Positions 52,146 through 61,416 of a stretch of 64,000 nt of DNA are shown piece by piece (the first letter of the stretch is position 1; each line of letters begins with the position of its first letter). This stretch comes from Planctomycetia bacterium (GTDB lineage: Bacteria > Planctomycetota > UBA8108 > SXIK01): positions 1 through 64,000 of the forward strand of contig SXIK01000173.1 in the NCBI GenBank assembly GCA_005772855.1, read 5' to 3'. A program made the translations under genes and the position numbers. The notes under the pieces were generated by a model that searched no databases, was not told the DNA's origin, and worked only from the letters and a program-made list of their open reading frames with translations.

Positions 52146-53261
52146 TTGAGAAGAAAGAAGGACAAGCCCGCCAAAAGAGAGACCATCGATGCCCGGGAAA
52201 CAGGCCAGATCGGGAAGCCGCTCCTGGCCTGGTATGCCAGGAATCGCCGTTGCCTGCCCTGGAGAGATTCTCCAACGCCCTACTCCGTCTGGGTATCGGA
52301 GGTCATGCTCCAGCAGACTCGGGTGGAGACGGCAATCCCCTTCTACTGCCGATTTCTTGAGCGGTTTCCGCGGATCGAGGATCTCGCCGGGGCAGACCTT
52401 GATGAAGTCCTCACGCTCTGGTCAGGCCTGGGGTACTACCGAAGGGCTCGCTCGCTTCATGAAGGCGCAAAGATCGTGCTCGAAAGACACGGTGGAAGGT
52501 TTCCGCTGGCCGTGGAGGAAGCGCTGGAAGTGCCCGGAGTCGGCCCTTACACCGCCGGCGCAATCCTCAGCATCGCGCACAACTTGCCAGAGCCCGTTGT
52601 GGACGGAAATGTCGAGCGGGTCCTGACCCGACTCTTTCAAATTAGTGGCAATCCAAAGACGGGGCCGATAGCGAAGATGCTCCGTGGCATCGCGAGGGAA
52701 TCCATCCCGAAAGGGCGAGCAGCCGACTTCAACCAGGCGCTCATGGAGCTGGGAGCCACAGTCTGTACAGCGCTTCAGCCTGGGTGCGGCAAGTGCCCGC
52801 TCGCAGCGATCTGCCTCGCCAGAGAGCATTCCGTGGTCGACCGCTATCCAACCCCGGCGCCCAGGCCAGTAACCGTGAACGTCTCCCTTCATGCTGCCGT
52901 CGTTCGAAACCAGGACGAATACCTGATCGAGAGAGTCACGCAGGGGCCCTGCCTGCGGGGGCTCTGGCTATTTCCTCTGGCAAGAGGCGAGGCGGAAGCC
53001 AACAAACCTTCAGTATCGCTCCTGGAGAGGCTGCGGCAGTGCCTTGGGGTCTCGCCGCGTTTCACTGGCCCTCTGGGAAGAGTTCGCCACTCGATCACGT
53101 TCCGCAGAATACAGATCGAGATTTTCTGCTTCGAGTTGAGGGGCTCGAAGGGCAAGTCCTCTTCCGAGCATCTCAAGTGGGCCCGCCTCGACCTGCTGGG
53201 CAAGTCGGTGCCGGTTTCGTCAGTCGCGCTGAAGATGGCCCGGCTGCTCGAGGTGCGTTGA
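52146..53261 (+). CDS. mutY: A/G-specific adenine glycosylase
   Basis: DNA repair glycosylase of 371 aa removing adenine opposite 8-oxoguanine. SEVMLQQTRVETAIPFY contains the catalytic Glu; the helix-hairpin-helix VPGVGPYTAGAI precedes the catalytic Asp in PVVDGNVERV; the 4Fe-4S cluster ligands are CTALQPGCGKCPLAAIC. The C-terminal Nudix-like 8-oxoG recognition domain is present (VVRNQDEYLIERV, RVRHSITFRRI). The start is a TTG at 52146 with no strong RBS, but no other in-frame start fits. Confidence 0.95.
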   Translation: MRRKKDKPAKRETIDARETGQIGKPLLAWYARNRRCLPWRDSPTPYSVWVSEVMLQQTRVETAIPFYCRFLERFPRIEDLAGADLDEVLTLWSGLGYYRRARSLHEGAKIVLERHGGRFPLAVEEALEVPGVGPYTAGAILSIAHNLPEPVVDGNVERVLTRLFQISGNPKTGPIAKMLRGIARESIPKGRAADFNQALMELGATVCTALQPGCGKCPLAAICLAREHSVVDRYPTPAPRPVTVNVSLHAAVVRNQDEYLIERVTQGPCLRGLWLFPLARGEAEANKPSVSLLERLRQCLGVSPRFTGPLGRVRHSITFRRIQIEIFCFELRGSKGKSSSEHLKWARLDLLGKSVPVSSVALKMARLLEVR

Positions 53262-53424
53262 ACAAGTCCTTGTTGCAGTCAACGCAGGCCCCTCCGTACG
53301 CCTGACACCCGGTCCGACGGTACTCGCGACCTTGCCGCGCTGACCTCGTTGAGCAGAAGAGAGCTGATGAGGTGCCGCAAATGGAGCTTGGAAGGCTGCC
53401 GTGGGAACGGAATACATCCGCCGA

Positions 53425-53553
53425 TCAGGAAGACTTGTAAAGGACCAACAGCAGGACCAAGAGGGCCAGGGCGAGCAAGTTCCAGACCAGCATGCGGTCG
53501 AGCTCATGGGGGCCCGGGGTATTGGAGCGAGAGAGTTTGGCCAGGGAGCGCAT
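53425..53553 (-). CDS. Possible small single-span membrane protein (42 aa)
   Basis: Reverse ORF ending in a strong hydrophobic helix (MLVWNLLALALLVLLLVLY, then KSS), preceded by a short basic N-terminus (MRSLAKLSRSNTPGP). No Shine-Dalgarno is visible, but a promoter-like A+T-rich tract lies just upstream. No homologue recognised. A chance ORF cannot be excluded. Confidence 0.35.
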   Translation of the reverse strand: MRSLAKLSRSNTPGPHELDRMLVWNLLALALLVLLLVLYKSS

Positions 53554-53584
53554 GAACGGCAAGAAAGCAAAACCGCATCCAATC

Positions 53585-53640
53585 TTTTGATTATGTGTTG
53601 TTATTATTTTAGTTGTTTTAATCGCATCTGTCCAGGCCCG
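53585..53640 (-). promoter_or_regulatory. A+T-rich promoter-like tract
   Basis: On the minus strand it reads as a run of TTAAAAC, AAAATAATAA and CATAATC boxes, unlike the surrounding G+C-rich DNA. It could drive the 42-aa ORF just downstream. Assignment of -35/-10 boxes is not secure. Confidence 0.3.
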
Positions 53641-53775
53641 CTGTGCGATTTTCGTACGTTTCTTGGCCTGAGAATCTGCCCCCACGCAACGACAAGGCAA
53701 TGATCAACTTGCGGCCGGAACAACGGCCCTGGAGGCGCCAGGATCGGGGGAAAGTCCAACGCCATGGCCCCGAGT

Positions 53776-56700
53776 CTATTTTTTCGCTCCGGGCGGCAGG
53801 TCCTTCTCCGCGTCAGGCCGGCGCATATCAGAGGGCAAGGGCGGCGCGTCGGCCCCCTTGCCCGCGTCGATGCCGATCTTGAGGATCCCGCCCGCCGTTG
53901 CGAAAGCCACCCTTGGCTTCGTCAAATCACCCGTGATCCGGACCTGAGCGAGGCCTTTTTTCACAAGAGACAAGACCTGCTCGAGGATCGGAATCTTCGT
54001 GTCGAAGATGCTCGGTTCAAGCGTCAAGTCGAGATTACCAACGAAGTCCATCTTGCCGCCGCCCTCAAGTTTCAAACCTGGGCTGCGGACGTCGATTCCG
54101 TCCTTGGGCGCGACAAACTGGCCGTCCTTGATGTTGTACTTGAGACGCACCTCGTTGAAGAAGTGTCGGCTCGAATTATCTCCAAAGATCAAGCTCAATA
54201 TTCCAAGAAAAATAGGTAGCTCAACAAGCTCTGCCTTCTCGATCAGCCCTTCGCCCGTTCCCTTGATTTCCATGAAGCTTCCCTGCTGGCCCGTGAAGGA
54301 CAACTTCCCCTTTGCGGTCCCTCTCGTACGGGGACTCTGGACGCCAAAGATATCCTCCGCTGCTCTGGCAAGCTCAAACCCGCTTCCCACGAAATCAGCG
54401 CCCATGTTGCGTTGACCCGAGGTTTCGACAAACATGAATCCATCCACGATTCCTCCGTAGAGGTCTCCCGAGTGGACGAGCATCTGGAACGTGTCCTCCA
54501 TCCTCTCCGGGGTCAACGTCCGGGCAATGCTGGCCGGGGGCATGTAATCGCGCCCAGGAATCCGCCCGCCTGTGCGCAAGACCGCCAGCACTGGGTGCTC
54601 GGCACCGAGAGCAAAATCGATCTCCCCTTTTGTCAAGTGCAGACGGTTAAACCAGGCCGATTCGACGTTCACTTCGCCAACAAGCTGGTGCGGCTGGTCA
54701 GCATCCTTGAAACCCACAAAGCTCCCCTTCGCGAGCATGTTATGGATATTGAGGCCAAAATCGACGGAGGCGTCTTCACTGCTCACGTCCTTGCCACTGT
54801 AAGTGATCCTGAACCACTCCGGGTGAGCGCTGTCGAAGGAGTAGGAGCCCGTCAGACGACCCTTGAAGGTGCCGCCTAGCCGCATGTTGGTCACAAAGTT
54901 CTGAAGGTGCAAGGGCAAGGCCTCGATCAGCCTCTCGTCGAACTTGAGCCTGGCGAGGTCGAAGTCGAACCCGAGAGTACGCTGCCCTCCCCCTTGAGTC
55001 AGCTTGCCGCTGAACACCACTCGCGGCGAGGATTCATCGGTCGTCGATAGATCTTCAAAGACCAGCGTGCTGTCGGCGAGAATCCGGAGCCGGCCCTTGA
55101 CGAGCGTGAGAGGGTAAGGAAAGAGCTTGTAGGCCACCGAGGCGTCAAGGACATCGAGCTCTGCAGTCACTTCCACCTCGGAGCGCTCTGTGGAATGGAT
55201 GCTTACCCCGGCTCGAACGTGGCCCTTGAAGTTGAAATCCTCTATGAGACCGCGGCTCTCCTCACTGATGGCATTCACGAGATCGTCGTCAACGGCAAGG
55301 TCGTTGCTTTCGAGCTCAACCTTGAAGATGGTGCCGCTCTGCCCATTTGCACGGGGTTTCTCAAGTTCGACCGCTCCCGCGCCCTGCAGAATTTGATCCT
55401 TGTGCTTGCCCGTAAGCGCCTCGAACGTCAGGAGACCCCGCAAGGTATCGAAGTGCACTTTGCCGGTGATGTTGTTGATCTCGTACGGGAAGTAGCGGTA
55501 ACTCATGCGAACGTTCGTTGGAACGGCGTCCACTGTGACTCGGGGCATGAGGGGCTCCGGGAGAGCTCCGTCCGGGCCGGGAGTGACTCCCACTCGAGCA
55601 TCGCGGGAGATCGTAATGACCCCGCGGGCGAATCCAACGAGCTGAAAGTCGTCCCAGATGGCGTGGACCTCCCTCGGCAACGCGGCCCGAAATTTTTCAT
55701 CCAGGGGGACGTTGTCGGCCTTGATCACAATCTCGATGTCGCCATGGGGCGAAAGTGCCGCGCCTCGACCCGCCACGGAGGCAACGATCGGACCATTCTT
55801 CCCGACGATCGGGTGCTCGATCGTCACACGCCCTTTTTCAATGAGGACCTCGCCCCGCACATCACTGACGACGTACGGGAATTTTTGGTAAATAAACTGC
55901 ACGCCTTCGAAGCGCACGGAAGCCAACACGTCTTCAGGCCGCGGCGGAAACACTCGGCAGTCCTTCACCGCCAAACTCAAGCTGACAGGCCCGTCGACCC
56001 TGTACTCCTCCAGAATTGCACGTACCCTGGGTGGGACAGCTTCGCGAGTGCGATGGTCAAGCTGGAATGAATCGATCTTGAGGCCGAGACTCCAGACAGC
56101 GAGCTTGAAGGATTCCTGGATCGAAAGCCAGGGGCCCATGAACTCGGCCTTGCCGGTCAGCGTGACGCGGCCACCGCCCAGAGAGCCTTCAAGCTCCTCG
56201 ATGACGATACCGCGCTCAGTGAGGGTCGCCTTCCCCTGCAATCCGCGCAGAGCGTAAGGTACGAAAGGAGGGCGCAGCTCGGCACGAAGCAGCTCAACCG
56301 TCACGAAGATTGGCACCAGCCCGCCCTTCGTGTCCCACCGGACTCTGCCGGCGACGTCCAAGTAGCCCTGCAAACCCAGTTTCTCGATTTCTCCCGCCAC
56401 CTGGGTCGGCAAGTGAGCGGAAAGCGGCGCCGAGAGATCAAGCTTCGATCCGGCGACATCCAGACGCAGCACGGGCCCGTCCTTCTCGAATTCGGCACTC
56501 CCCTGCACCTCAAGCTTGCGGGCAAATGAGGTTCGGAACTGCGCCTTGAGCTTGAGGACTCCGGGACCAGAGCGACGGACATGCGCATAGATTTCATCAA
56601 GACTCTGCTCGACAGGTGGTCCAGTCGCACGCTCGTCCGCGTAAAAAACCCTACCGTCCTCCACGACGATGCTGGGAAAGCCAGGGAAGTCCGTGCGTCC

Positions 56701-57162
56701 CGCGTCCTCCGGAGCTCTTCCGTCCCCGGCCGACAGGGCGCCTGTGGCCAGGAGACCCTCGAAGCTCCAACTGCCATCCCGCCCTCTCCTCACCCGCACG
56801 ACAGGCGACGTGATCTCAATCCGACTGACTTCAAAACGGCCTCGAACAAGGCTCGAGAAGCTGGGCACAAACCGCACAGATGGCACCTCGAGGATCTCAG
56901 TGCCTTCAAGACTCTCTGGTGCGCTTCCCTCCGCCGGCGGTGGATAGACGCGCAAGTTACGGATCTCGGCGCCACGGTCCCAGCTGAGGACAAGGGAAGA
57001 GAAGGCAAAGGGGCCTCGCAGCACCTTCGAGAGCCCCTCGCCAAGGTGGGCCTCGAGCGTCTCGGGTCGGAGGGCCAGGTAAAGATTCACCAGAAAACCA
57101 CCCACCGAGATCAACACGATCACAGCGACAGCCCGAAGCACGCGCAGCCTGCGGCGTCTCAT
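53776..57162 (-). CDS. Large AsmA-like / DUF-type intermembrane protein
   Basis: A 1128-aa protein with one N-terminal membrane anchor (VLRAVAVIVLISVGGFLVNLYL) and a long beta-rich periplasmic body of repeated short strands, as in the AsmA/TamB/YhdP group (VRFVPSFSSLVRGRFEVSRI near the N-terminus; ELVELPIFLGILSLIFGDNS and GKMDFVGNLDLTLEPSIFDT near the C-terminus). The group is thought to form lipid-transfer bridges between inner and outer membranes. The start overlaps the tsaB stop by four bases. It supports a diderm envelope. Confidence 0.82.
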   Translation of the reverse strand: MRRRRLRVLRAVAVIVLISVGGFLVNLYLALRPETLEAHLGEGLSKVLRGPFAFSSLVLSWDRGAEIRNLRVYPPPAEGSAPESLEGTEILEVPSVRFVPSFSSLVRGRFEVSRIEITSPVVRVRRGRDGSWSFEGLLATGALSAGDGRAPEDAGRTDFPGFPSIVVEDGRVFYADERATGPPVEQSLDEIYAHVRRSGPGVLKLKAQFRTSFARKLEVQGSAEFEKDGPVLRLDVAGSKLDLSAPLSAHLPTQVAGEIEKLGLQGYLDVAGRVRWDTKGGLVPIFVTVELLRAELRPPFVPYALRGLQGKATLTERGIVIEELEGSLGGGRVTLTGKAEFMGPWLSIQESFKLAVWSLGLKIDSFQLDHRTREAVPPRVRAILEEYRVDGPVSLSLAVKDCRVFPPRPEDVLASVRFEGVQFIYQKFPYVVSDVRGEVLIEKGRVTIEHPIVGKNGPIVASVAGRGAALSPHGDIEIVIKADNVPLDEKFRAALPREVHAIWDDFQLVGFARGVITISRDARVGVTPGPDGALPEPLMPRVTVDAVPTNVRMSYRYFPYEINNITGKVHFDTLRGLLTFEALTGKHKDQILQGAGAVELEKPRANGQSGTIFKVELESNDLAVDDDLVNAISEESRGLIEDFNFKGHVRAGVSIHSTERSEVEVTAELDVLDASVAYKLFPYPLTLVKGRLRILADSTLVFEDLSTTDESSPRVVFSGKLTQGGGQRTLGFDFDLARLKFDERLIEALPLHLQNFVTNMRLGGTFKGRLTGSYSFDSAHPEWFRITYSGKDVSSEDASVDFGLNIHNMLAKGSFVGFKDADQPHQLVGEVNVESAWFNRLHLTKGEIDFALGAEHPVLAVLRTGGRIPGRDYMPPASIARTLTPERMEDTFQMLVHSGDLYGGIVDGFMFVETSGQRNMGADFVGSGFELARAAEDIFGVQSPRTRGTAKGKLSFTGQQGSFMEIKGTGEGLIEKAELVELPIFLGILSLIFGDNSSRHFFNEVRLKYNIKDGQFVAPKDGIDVRSPGLKLEGGGKMDFVGNLDLTLEPSIFDTKIPILEQVLSLVKKGLAQVRITGDLTKPRVAFATAGGILKIGIDAGKGADAPPLPSDMRRPDAEKDLPPGAKK

Positions 57163-57911
57163 GGCTCGCCCCGATCCGCGAGCTTCCGCTCGGCCTCGGT
57201 GGCTCGCAGGTACCTGGGCTCGAGTCGGTGGACAGCCTCGGAATCAAAGCAAGCCGTTGCCGCACGCTCAAGCGCGATCTCGCCAAGGACGCGGGCTTGG
57301 GGGAGATCCCAGCCCGGGTCTCCTCGGTAGAAGGAGCAAGTCTCAATCTTCTCGAGAAACGCAACTGCGCCCTCGCCAATAACGCAGGCATCCGGGAGAG
57401 AGCCAGCGTGGTCCTCTCGAAGAATCCGGAGGATGGCCGAAGGCTCGTCCGCGGCGTCCTCGAATCTTCGTTGCAGAGTATTGAATGGGGATCGCCCCTG
57501 GGAGGGTGTCGAGGGCTCGATCAAGTCGAAGAGCCCCCAAAAAAAAGCCCCCTGCCTTGCATCGAGCACGACAAGGCAGGAATGTGCACGTCCCTTGCCT
57601 GCAACGTTCGCTGCACAGACCAGGAGTGAGGACTCAGTGACCACCGGAATCTCAAGTGCATAGGCCAGGCTCTTCGCGGCCGTGACTCCGACACGAATAC
57701 CGGTGAAGCTTCCCGGGCCAATGCTTACTGCGATGGCCGAGAGTTCCTTGACGCCTCGCCCGGTCTCCCGCAGGAGATGGTCAATGCGAGCGGTAATCTC
57801 CCTGCCATGGATCAAGCCATCGGGGAAAACTTCCTCCCGCAGGCATCCAGTCTCGTCGCAGAGGGCGACGCTGCCCCGACGGCTGGAAGTCTCAATGGAT
57901 AGAAGGAGCAT
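57159..57911 (-). CDS. tsaB: tRNA threonylcarbamoyladenosine biosynthesis protein TsaB
   Basis: A 250-aa ASKHA-fold partner of TsaD in t6A37 synthesis on tRNA. Motifs: LLLSIETSSRRGSVALC at the N-terminus, AVSIGPGSFTGIRVGVTAAK (signature), SLAYALEIPVV, and the C-terminal PRYLRATEAERK. The stop codon overlaps the AsmA-like start (ATGA), so the two are probably co-transcribed. TsaD/TsaE are not in the window. Confidence 0.93.
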   Translation of the reverse strand: MLLLSIETSSRRGSVALCDETGCLREEVFPDGLIHGREITARIDHLLRETGRGVKELSAIAVSIGPGSFTGIRVGVTAAKSLAYALEIPVVTESSLLVCAANVAGKGRAHSCLVVLDARQGAFFWGLFDLIEPSTPSQGRSPFNTLQRRFEDAADEPSAILRILREDHAGSLPDACVIGEGAVAFLEKIETCSFYRGDPGWDLPQARVLGEIALERAATACFDSEAVHRLEPRYLRATEAERKLADRGEP

Positions 57912-57920
57912 ACGTGTCGA

Positions 57921-58388
57921 CTAACGGCTTTGAGAGGGAGCCTTGCGGGCCTCCCGCAGCGACAGGAGACAGTCAGTAAAGAGACGAGCGTCCTCGGCGT
58001 TCAAGAACAAGATCTTGTCCACGCGCTGGTCCCGGGGTCCCCAGATGAAGACGTTGTTATTCTCGTAAATCTCTACCCTGGCCACGTTGGCAAAATAGAT
58101 ACGGTTTTCGTTGTGGGCAGTGATGACGTTGTAGAAAGGCCCAAGATAGGACTCGTTCCACGAGTACTGAAGGTAGCTCTCGGTGATGTCCACGATCGTG
58201 ATGGGCCGGTTCGATGCCCGGGTCAAGACCTCGGAGGTCAACCCGCGGACCTCTGCCAGGCCCCGGGCGTCCACCAGTGAGACGTTGGGCTCGTGGGGAA
58301 CCACGGCGATACAGCCTCCAGGAAAGAAGGCCGTTAGCGCCAGGAAAAGTCGGACGACACATCGGGCGCAAACAGGTCTCTTCGGCAT
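57921..58388 (-). CDS. Hypothetical lipoprotein
   Basis: A 155-aa product from the ATG at 58388 (RBS GGAG; a TTG at 58406 is also possible). Signal peptide LFLALTAFFPGGC with lipobox PGGC. The mature part has a conserved-looking core (ITIVDITESYLQYSWNESYL, FANVARVEIYENNNVFIWGP) suggesting a small alpha/beta fold. Family not recognised. It is followed by tsaB after 9 bp, so it may head the lipoprotein-tsaB-asmA transcript. Confidence 0.72.
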   Translation of the reverse strand: MPKRPVCARCVVRLFLALTAFFPGGCIAVVPHEPNVSLVDARGLAEVRGLTSEVLTRASNRPITIVDITESYLQYSWNESYLGPFYNVITAHNENRIYFANVARVEIYENNNVFIWGPRDQRVDKILFLNAEDARLFTDCLLSLREARKAPSQSR

Positions 58389-58425
58389 CCTTTCAGCTCC
58401 TTTCAAGAAAGTCGCTCACAGTCCA

Positions 58426-58532
58426 GACTCCTCGCCGGGGAGGTCGACCTCCCCGGCACCGGGGCGCCTCCCGCGCCGATGGTTGGGGAGCCTTGGTCAA
58501 GATGTCCCAATCATGGCCGCGCGGAGTATAAC
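58426..58532 (+). repeat. Interspersed palindromic repeat, copy C
   Basis: The cleanest mid-size copy: ACTCCTCGC start, a perfect 24-nt palindrome (GCCGGGGAGGTC/GACCTCCCCGGC), GCGCC blocks, the core AAGATGTCCCAATCATGG, and a GCGCGGAGTATAAC end. The first and last nine bases are near-perfect inverted repeats (ACTCCTCGC / GCGCGGAGT). It lies between the lipoprotein start and the mechanosensitive channel end. Confidence 0.8.
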
Positions 58533-58586
58533 CGAGACCGGCTGTGACTCCAATCGGACCATTGACCCGACGCAAGAGGTCCCGGC

Positions 58587-60041
58587 TCAAATTCGAAAAA
58601 AGCTTCGGATCCTTCCAAGAAGGCTCTGGGCAGCGCTCTTCACCTCGACGCCCTGTGAGGCTTCAAGGGCCGACTCCGCTTGCGCCCGACCGAGCCCTTG
58701 CTTTCGCAGAGTGATGATTTCCGCTATTTTCTCGGCAAACTCCGGGCGGGCGCTGAGGATCGGGAGAAGCGCCCCCTTCGAGACCGCCACCAGAATGACT
58801 GCGTCCTCGGCCGTCACGCTCGCCGTCCGGGGATCCCCCGTGAGGAGGCTCATCTCTCCGAACACATCTCCGGCTGACAGGCTGGCGACGACCTTGTCAC
58901 TACCGTCCTCGGCATGGATCGAGACACGAACGGAGCCCGCAACGATCGTGAACATTGTGTCGCCAGGGTCACCCTGACGGATCACCAGCTCGCCTCGGCC
59001 ATACTCCAGCACCCTGGACGCCTGCGCGAGAGAGGAAACATGCTCCTTACCCAGCGTGGCGAAGATGGGCACGGTCCAGAGGATTTTCTCCAGGTCGACC
59101 GATTTGTGCTTCTCCAGAGGGGCCGTGCAGGGAACATGGTACTCGTACACGGTTTGAATCGGGAAGGGTATGCTGATGTTCTCGCGGCGAAACGCGTACC
59201 AGATGCGATGCATGACGTCATCTTCGATCATCGGTCGCCGCTCGTAATCCTCGATGTAGCACTTGACCTCATAGTTGATCGAAAAATCCGCGTACGCCCT
59301 CAAATGGACGACGGGCTCCGGCTTCTTCAGCACCTTCGAGACGTTGCCAACGACCTCCAGAATGACACGCTTGACCTTGTCAGGGGCATCATCGTAACTG
59401 GTCCCGATGCTCAGGCGGATCGCGTGGACAAGGCTCGGCTGTCGAAAGTTGACAATGATCTCCTTCGCAACGACGCTGTTCGGAAAGATCTGGTAGTCGC
59501 TGTCTCTTGTCCGGATCTTCGTGGCTCGCCACGTCACCTGCTCCACCTCACCCTCGGCTCTGTCACCAATCTTGATCCAGTCCCCGTGCGCGAAGGGCTG
59601 ATCAAGAAGCAAGGCAACACCCGCAAAAAAGTTGCTCAGTGTCTCCTGGAGAGCGAAGCCAAGGGCGATACCTCCGATACCCAGAGCGCCAAAAAGCGGC
59701 GTGACGCTCTCACCCCAGACGAAGTGAAGAATCATCGCCACGCAAAAGGCAAGAACACCGTAGCGGATGAGCCCGCGCAGGAGCTCCGGAATCGCTCTTC
59801 GTGAGCGCTTCGCGGCATACTCGGGAGAAAGCAAGTACCCAACGAAGGCCATGAGGAATAAACCAGCGGCGAGGAGGAGGCCCGTCCAACCGAGGTTCTT
59901 CGGAATTTTCTCGTTGGCCACTTCCGGCATGGAAGGCCACAGAGACTTTGCAAAGTCTGGCCACATGGGCGCGAAATAAAGAATCGCGACGGATGGGACA
60001 AGACAGAAGAGAACGGTCTTGAAGATCAGGCGAGGTTTCAT
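58587..60041 (-). CDS. MscS-family mechanosensitive channel with C-terminal cyclic-nucleotide-binding domain
   Basis: A 484-aa membrane protein. Three or so N-terminal helices, then the MscS pore and beta domain (GALGIGGIALGFALQETLSN, FAGVALLLDQPFAHGDWIKI, TKIRTRDSDYQIFPNSVVAK). From about 330 a CNB domain follows (VPIFATLGKEHVSSLAQ, ELVIRQGDPGDTMFTIVAGS, phosphate-binding cassette FGEMSLLTGDPRTASV). Such fusions suggest gating by cAMP or cGMP in addition to tension. It stands alone, upstream of copy C and downstream of serS. Confidence 0.93.
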   Translation of the reverse strand: MKPRLIFKTVLFCLVPSVAILYFAPMWPDFAKSLWPSMPEVANEKIPKNLGWTGLLLAAGLFLMAFVGYLLSPEYAAKRSRRAIPELLRGLIRYGVLAFCVAMILHFVWGESVTPLFGALGIGGIALGFALQETLSNFFAGVALLLDQPFAHGDWIKIGDRAEGEVEQVTWRATKIRTRDSDYQIFPNSVVAKEIIVNFRQPSLVHAIRLSIGTSYDDAPDKVKRVILEVVGNVSKVLKKPEPVVHLRAYADFSINYEVKCYIEDYERRPMIEDDVMHRIWYAFRRENISIPFPIQTVYEYHVPCTAPLEKHKSVDLEKILWTVPIFATLGKEHVSSLAQASRVLEYGRGELVIRQGDPGDTMFTIVAGSVRVSIHAEDGSDKVVASLSAGDVFGEMSLLTGDPRTASVTAEDAVILVAVSKGALLPILSARPEFAEKIAEIITLRKQGLGRAQAESALEASQGVEVKSAAQSLLGRIRSFFRI

Positions 60042-60135
60042 ACGCGATGTTTCTTACCCACTCCGTGTTTCCTGGCGACCAGGGCCGTCTTCCGCAAACA
60101 GGTGCTCCGAGAACCCATTGCGAAGCCGGCAGTGA

Positions 60136-61416
60136 CTATTTTTTCCTTCGGATTTCCGACCGACCGCCCAGGTACGGACGCAGCACTTCCGGGATCGTGA
60201 CGCTACCATCTGCCTGCTGGTAGTTCTCGAGAATCGCGATGAGAATCCGGGGGCTGGCGATGGCTGTATTGTTGAGCGTGTGGCAAAAGCGCACCTTGCC
60301 GTTTGAGTCACGATAGCGGAGATTCAGCCGACGGGCCTGATAGTCGTAAAACCGCGATGCGCTGTGAGTCTCGCCGTAGCCCCCACGCGAAGGCATCCAG
60401 GTCTCGATATCGAATTTTTGGATCTGTGGAGCCCCAAGATCGCCACCGCAGACGTTGACGACACGGTACGGGAGCTGCAAGCCCTGAAGAATGGCCTCGG
60501 CGTTCGAGAGGATGAACTGGTGCATTCTCCTCGACTCGGCTTCATCCCCCCTGCAAATGACGACTTGCTCCACCTTGTTGAACTGGTGAATTCGATAGAG
60601 CCCCTTCGTATCCTTGCCCGCGGCGCCGGCCTCGCGCCGGTAGCAGGTAGAGTAACCGGCGTAGAGCTTCGGGAGCTCCGCCTCGTCAAGAATCTCGTCG
60701 GAGTGGAAGGCGGTGACGGGAACCTCGGAGGTGCCGACAAGAAAGAGTTCGTCTTTCTCGCAGGTGTAGGCTTGCTCCTCGCCGCCCGGGAAGTAGGCGG
60801 TGCCAACGAGCGGCTCGCGACGCACGAGAGTTGGAACAATCATCGGCGTGAAGCCCTTCTTCACAACGGCGTCGAGCGTATAGTGCAGCACCGCCAACTC
60901 GAGTAGAGCCCCTTCATTCTTGAGGATGTAAGTGCGAGAACCGGCAAGCTTGGCGGCGCGGGGGAAGTCGACAAGATCCAACGACTCACCAAGTTGGATG
61001 TGATCCTTTGGCTGAAAATCGAATTTCCGCGGCTCCCCGACGCGCAGGATCTCGACGTTGTCCCTGTCCGTCTCACCCTCCGGCACTTCAGGGTCAGGTA
61101 CGTTCGGGATCCGCAGCAGGAGCACCTGGATTTCAGTTTCGATGGCGGAGAGCTCGTTTTCCAGGCTCTTCGCGCGAGCGGAGACCTCTGCCATCGCCTT
61201 GCGCAATTTTTCCCGCTCCTCACCCTGGAGGCGAGCCATGTCCTTGCCGGCGCGGTTCTGCTTCGCCTTCTGTTCGTCGCGCTCGAAGCCCAGCGCACGG
61301 CGTTTCTCGTCAAGCTCGAGGAACCGGTCCACGAGCGTCTCGACAGGGATTCTTTTCTTCCGTGCGCCGGCTTTCACGCCATCAGCATCTTCGCGAATTC
61401 TCTTCGGATCGAGCAT
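60136..61416 (-). CDS. serS: Seryl-tRNA synthetase
   Basis: Class II aminoacyl-tRNA synthetase, 426 aa. The start MLDPKRIREDADGVK at 61416 with RBS GAAAGG is chosen over the 449-aa ORF. N-terminal coiled-coil arm (ELDEKRRALGFERDEQKAKQ) binds tRNA; catalytic motifs are motif 1 near VPTLVRREPLVGT, motif 2 CYRREAGAAGKDTKGLYRIH, and motif 3 (NNTAIASPRILIAILENYQQ). Length is normal. Confidence 0.96.
   Translation of the reverse strand: MLDPKRIREDADGVKAGARKKRIPVETLVDRFLELDEKRRALGFERDEQKAKQNRAGKDMARLQGEEREKLRKAMAEVSARAKSLENELSAIETEIQVLLLRIPNVPDPEVPEGETDRDNVEILRVGEPRKFDFQPKDHIQLGESLDLVDFPRAAKLAGSRTYILKNEGALLELAVLHYTLDAVVKKGFTPMIVPTLVRREPLVGTAYFPGGEEQAYTCEKDELFLVGTSEVPVTAFHSDEILDEAELPKLYAGYSTCYRREAGAAGKDTKGLYRIHQFNKVEQVVICRGDEAESRRMHQFILSNAEAILQGLQLPYRVVNVCGGDLGAPQIQKFDIETWMPSRGGYGETHSASRFYDYQARRLNLRYRDSNGKVRFCHTLNNTAIASPRILIAILENYQQADGSVTIPEVLRPYLGGRSEIRRKK

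Larger units (their letters stand above)
53262..53775. other. Intergenic region with an A+T-rich promoter-like tract
   Basis: About 514 bp between convergent mutY and the AsmA-like gene. It holds one candidate small membrane-protein ORF (53425-53553) and, at about 53585-53635, a strikingly A+T-rich stretch in an otherwise G+C-rich setting. No repeat copy seen. Confidence 0.5.
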
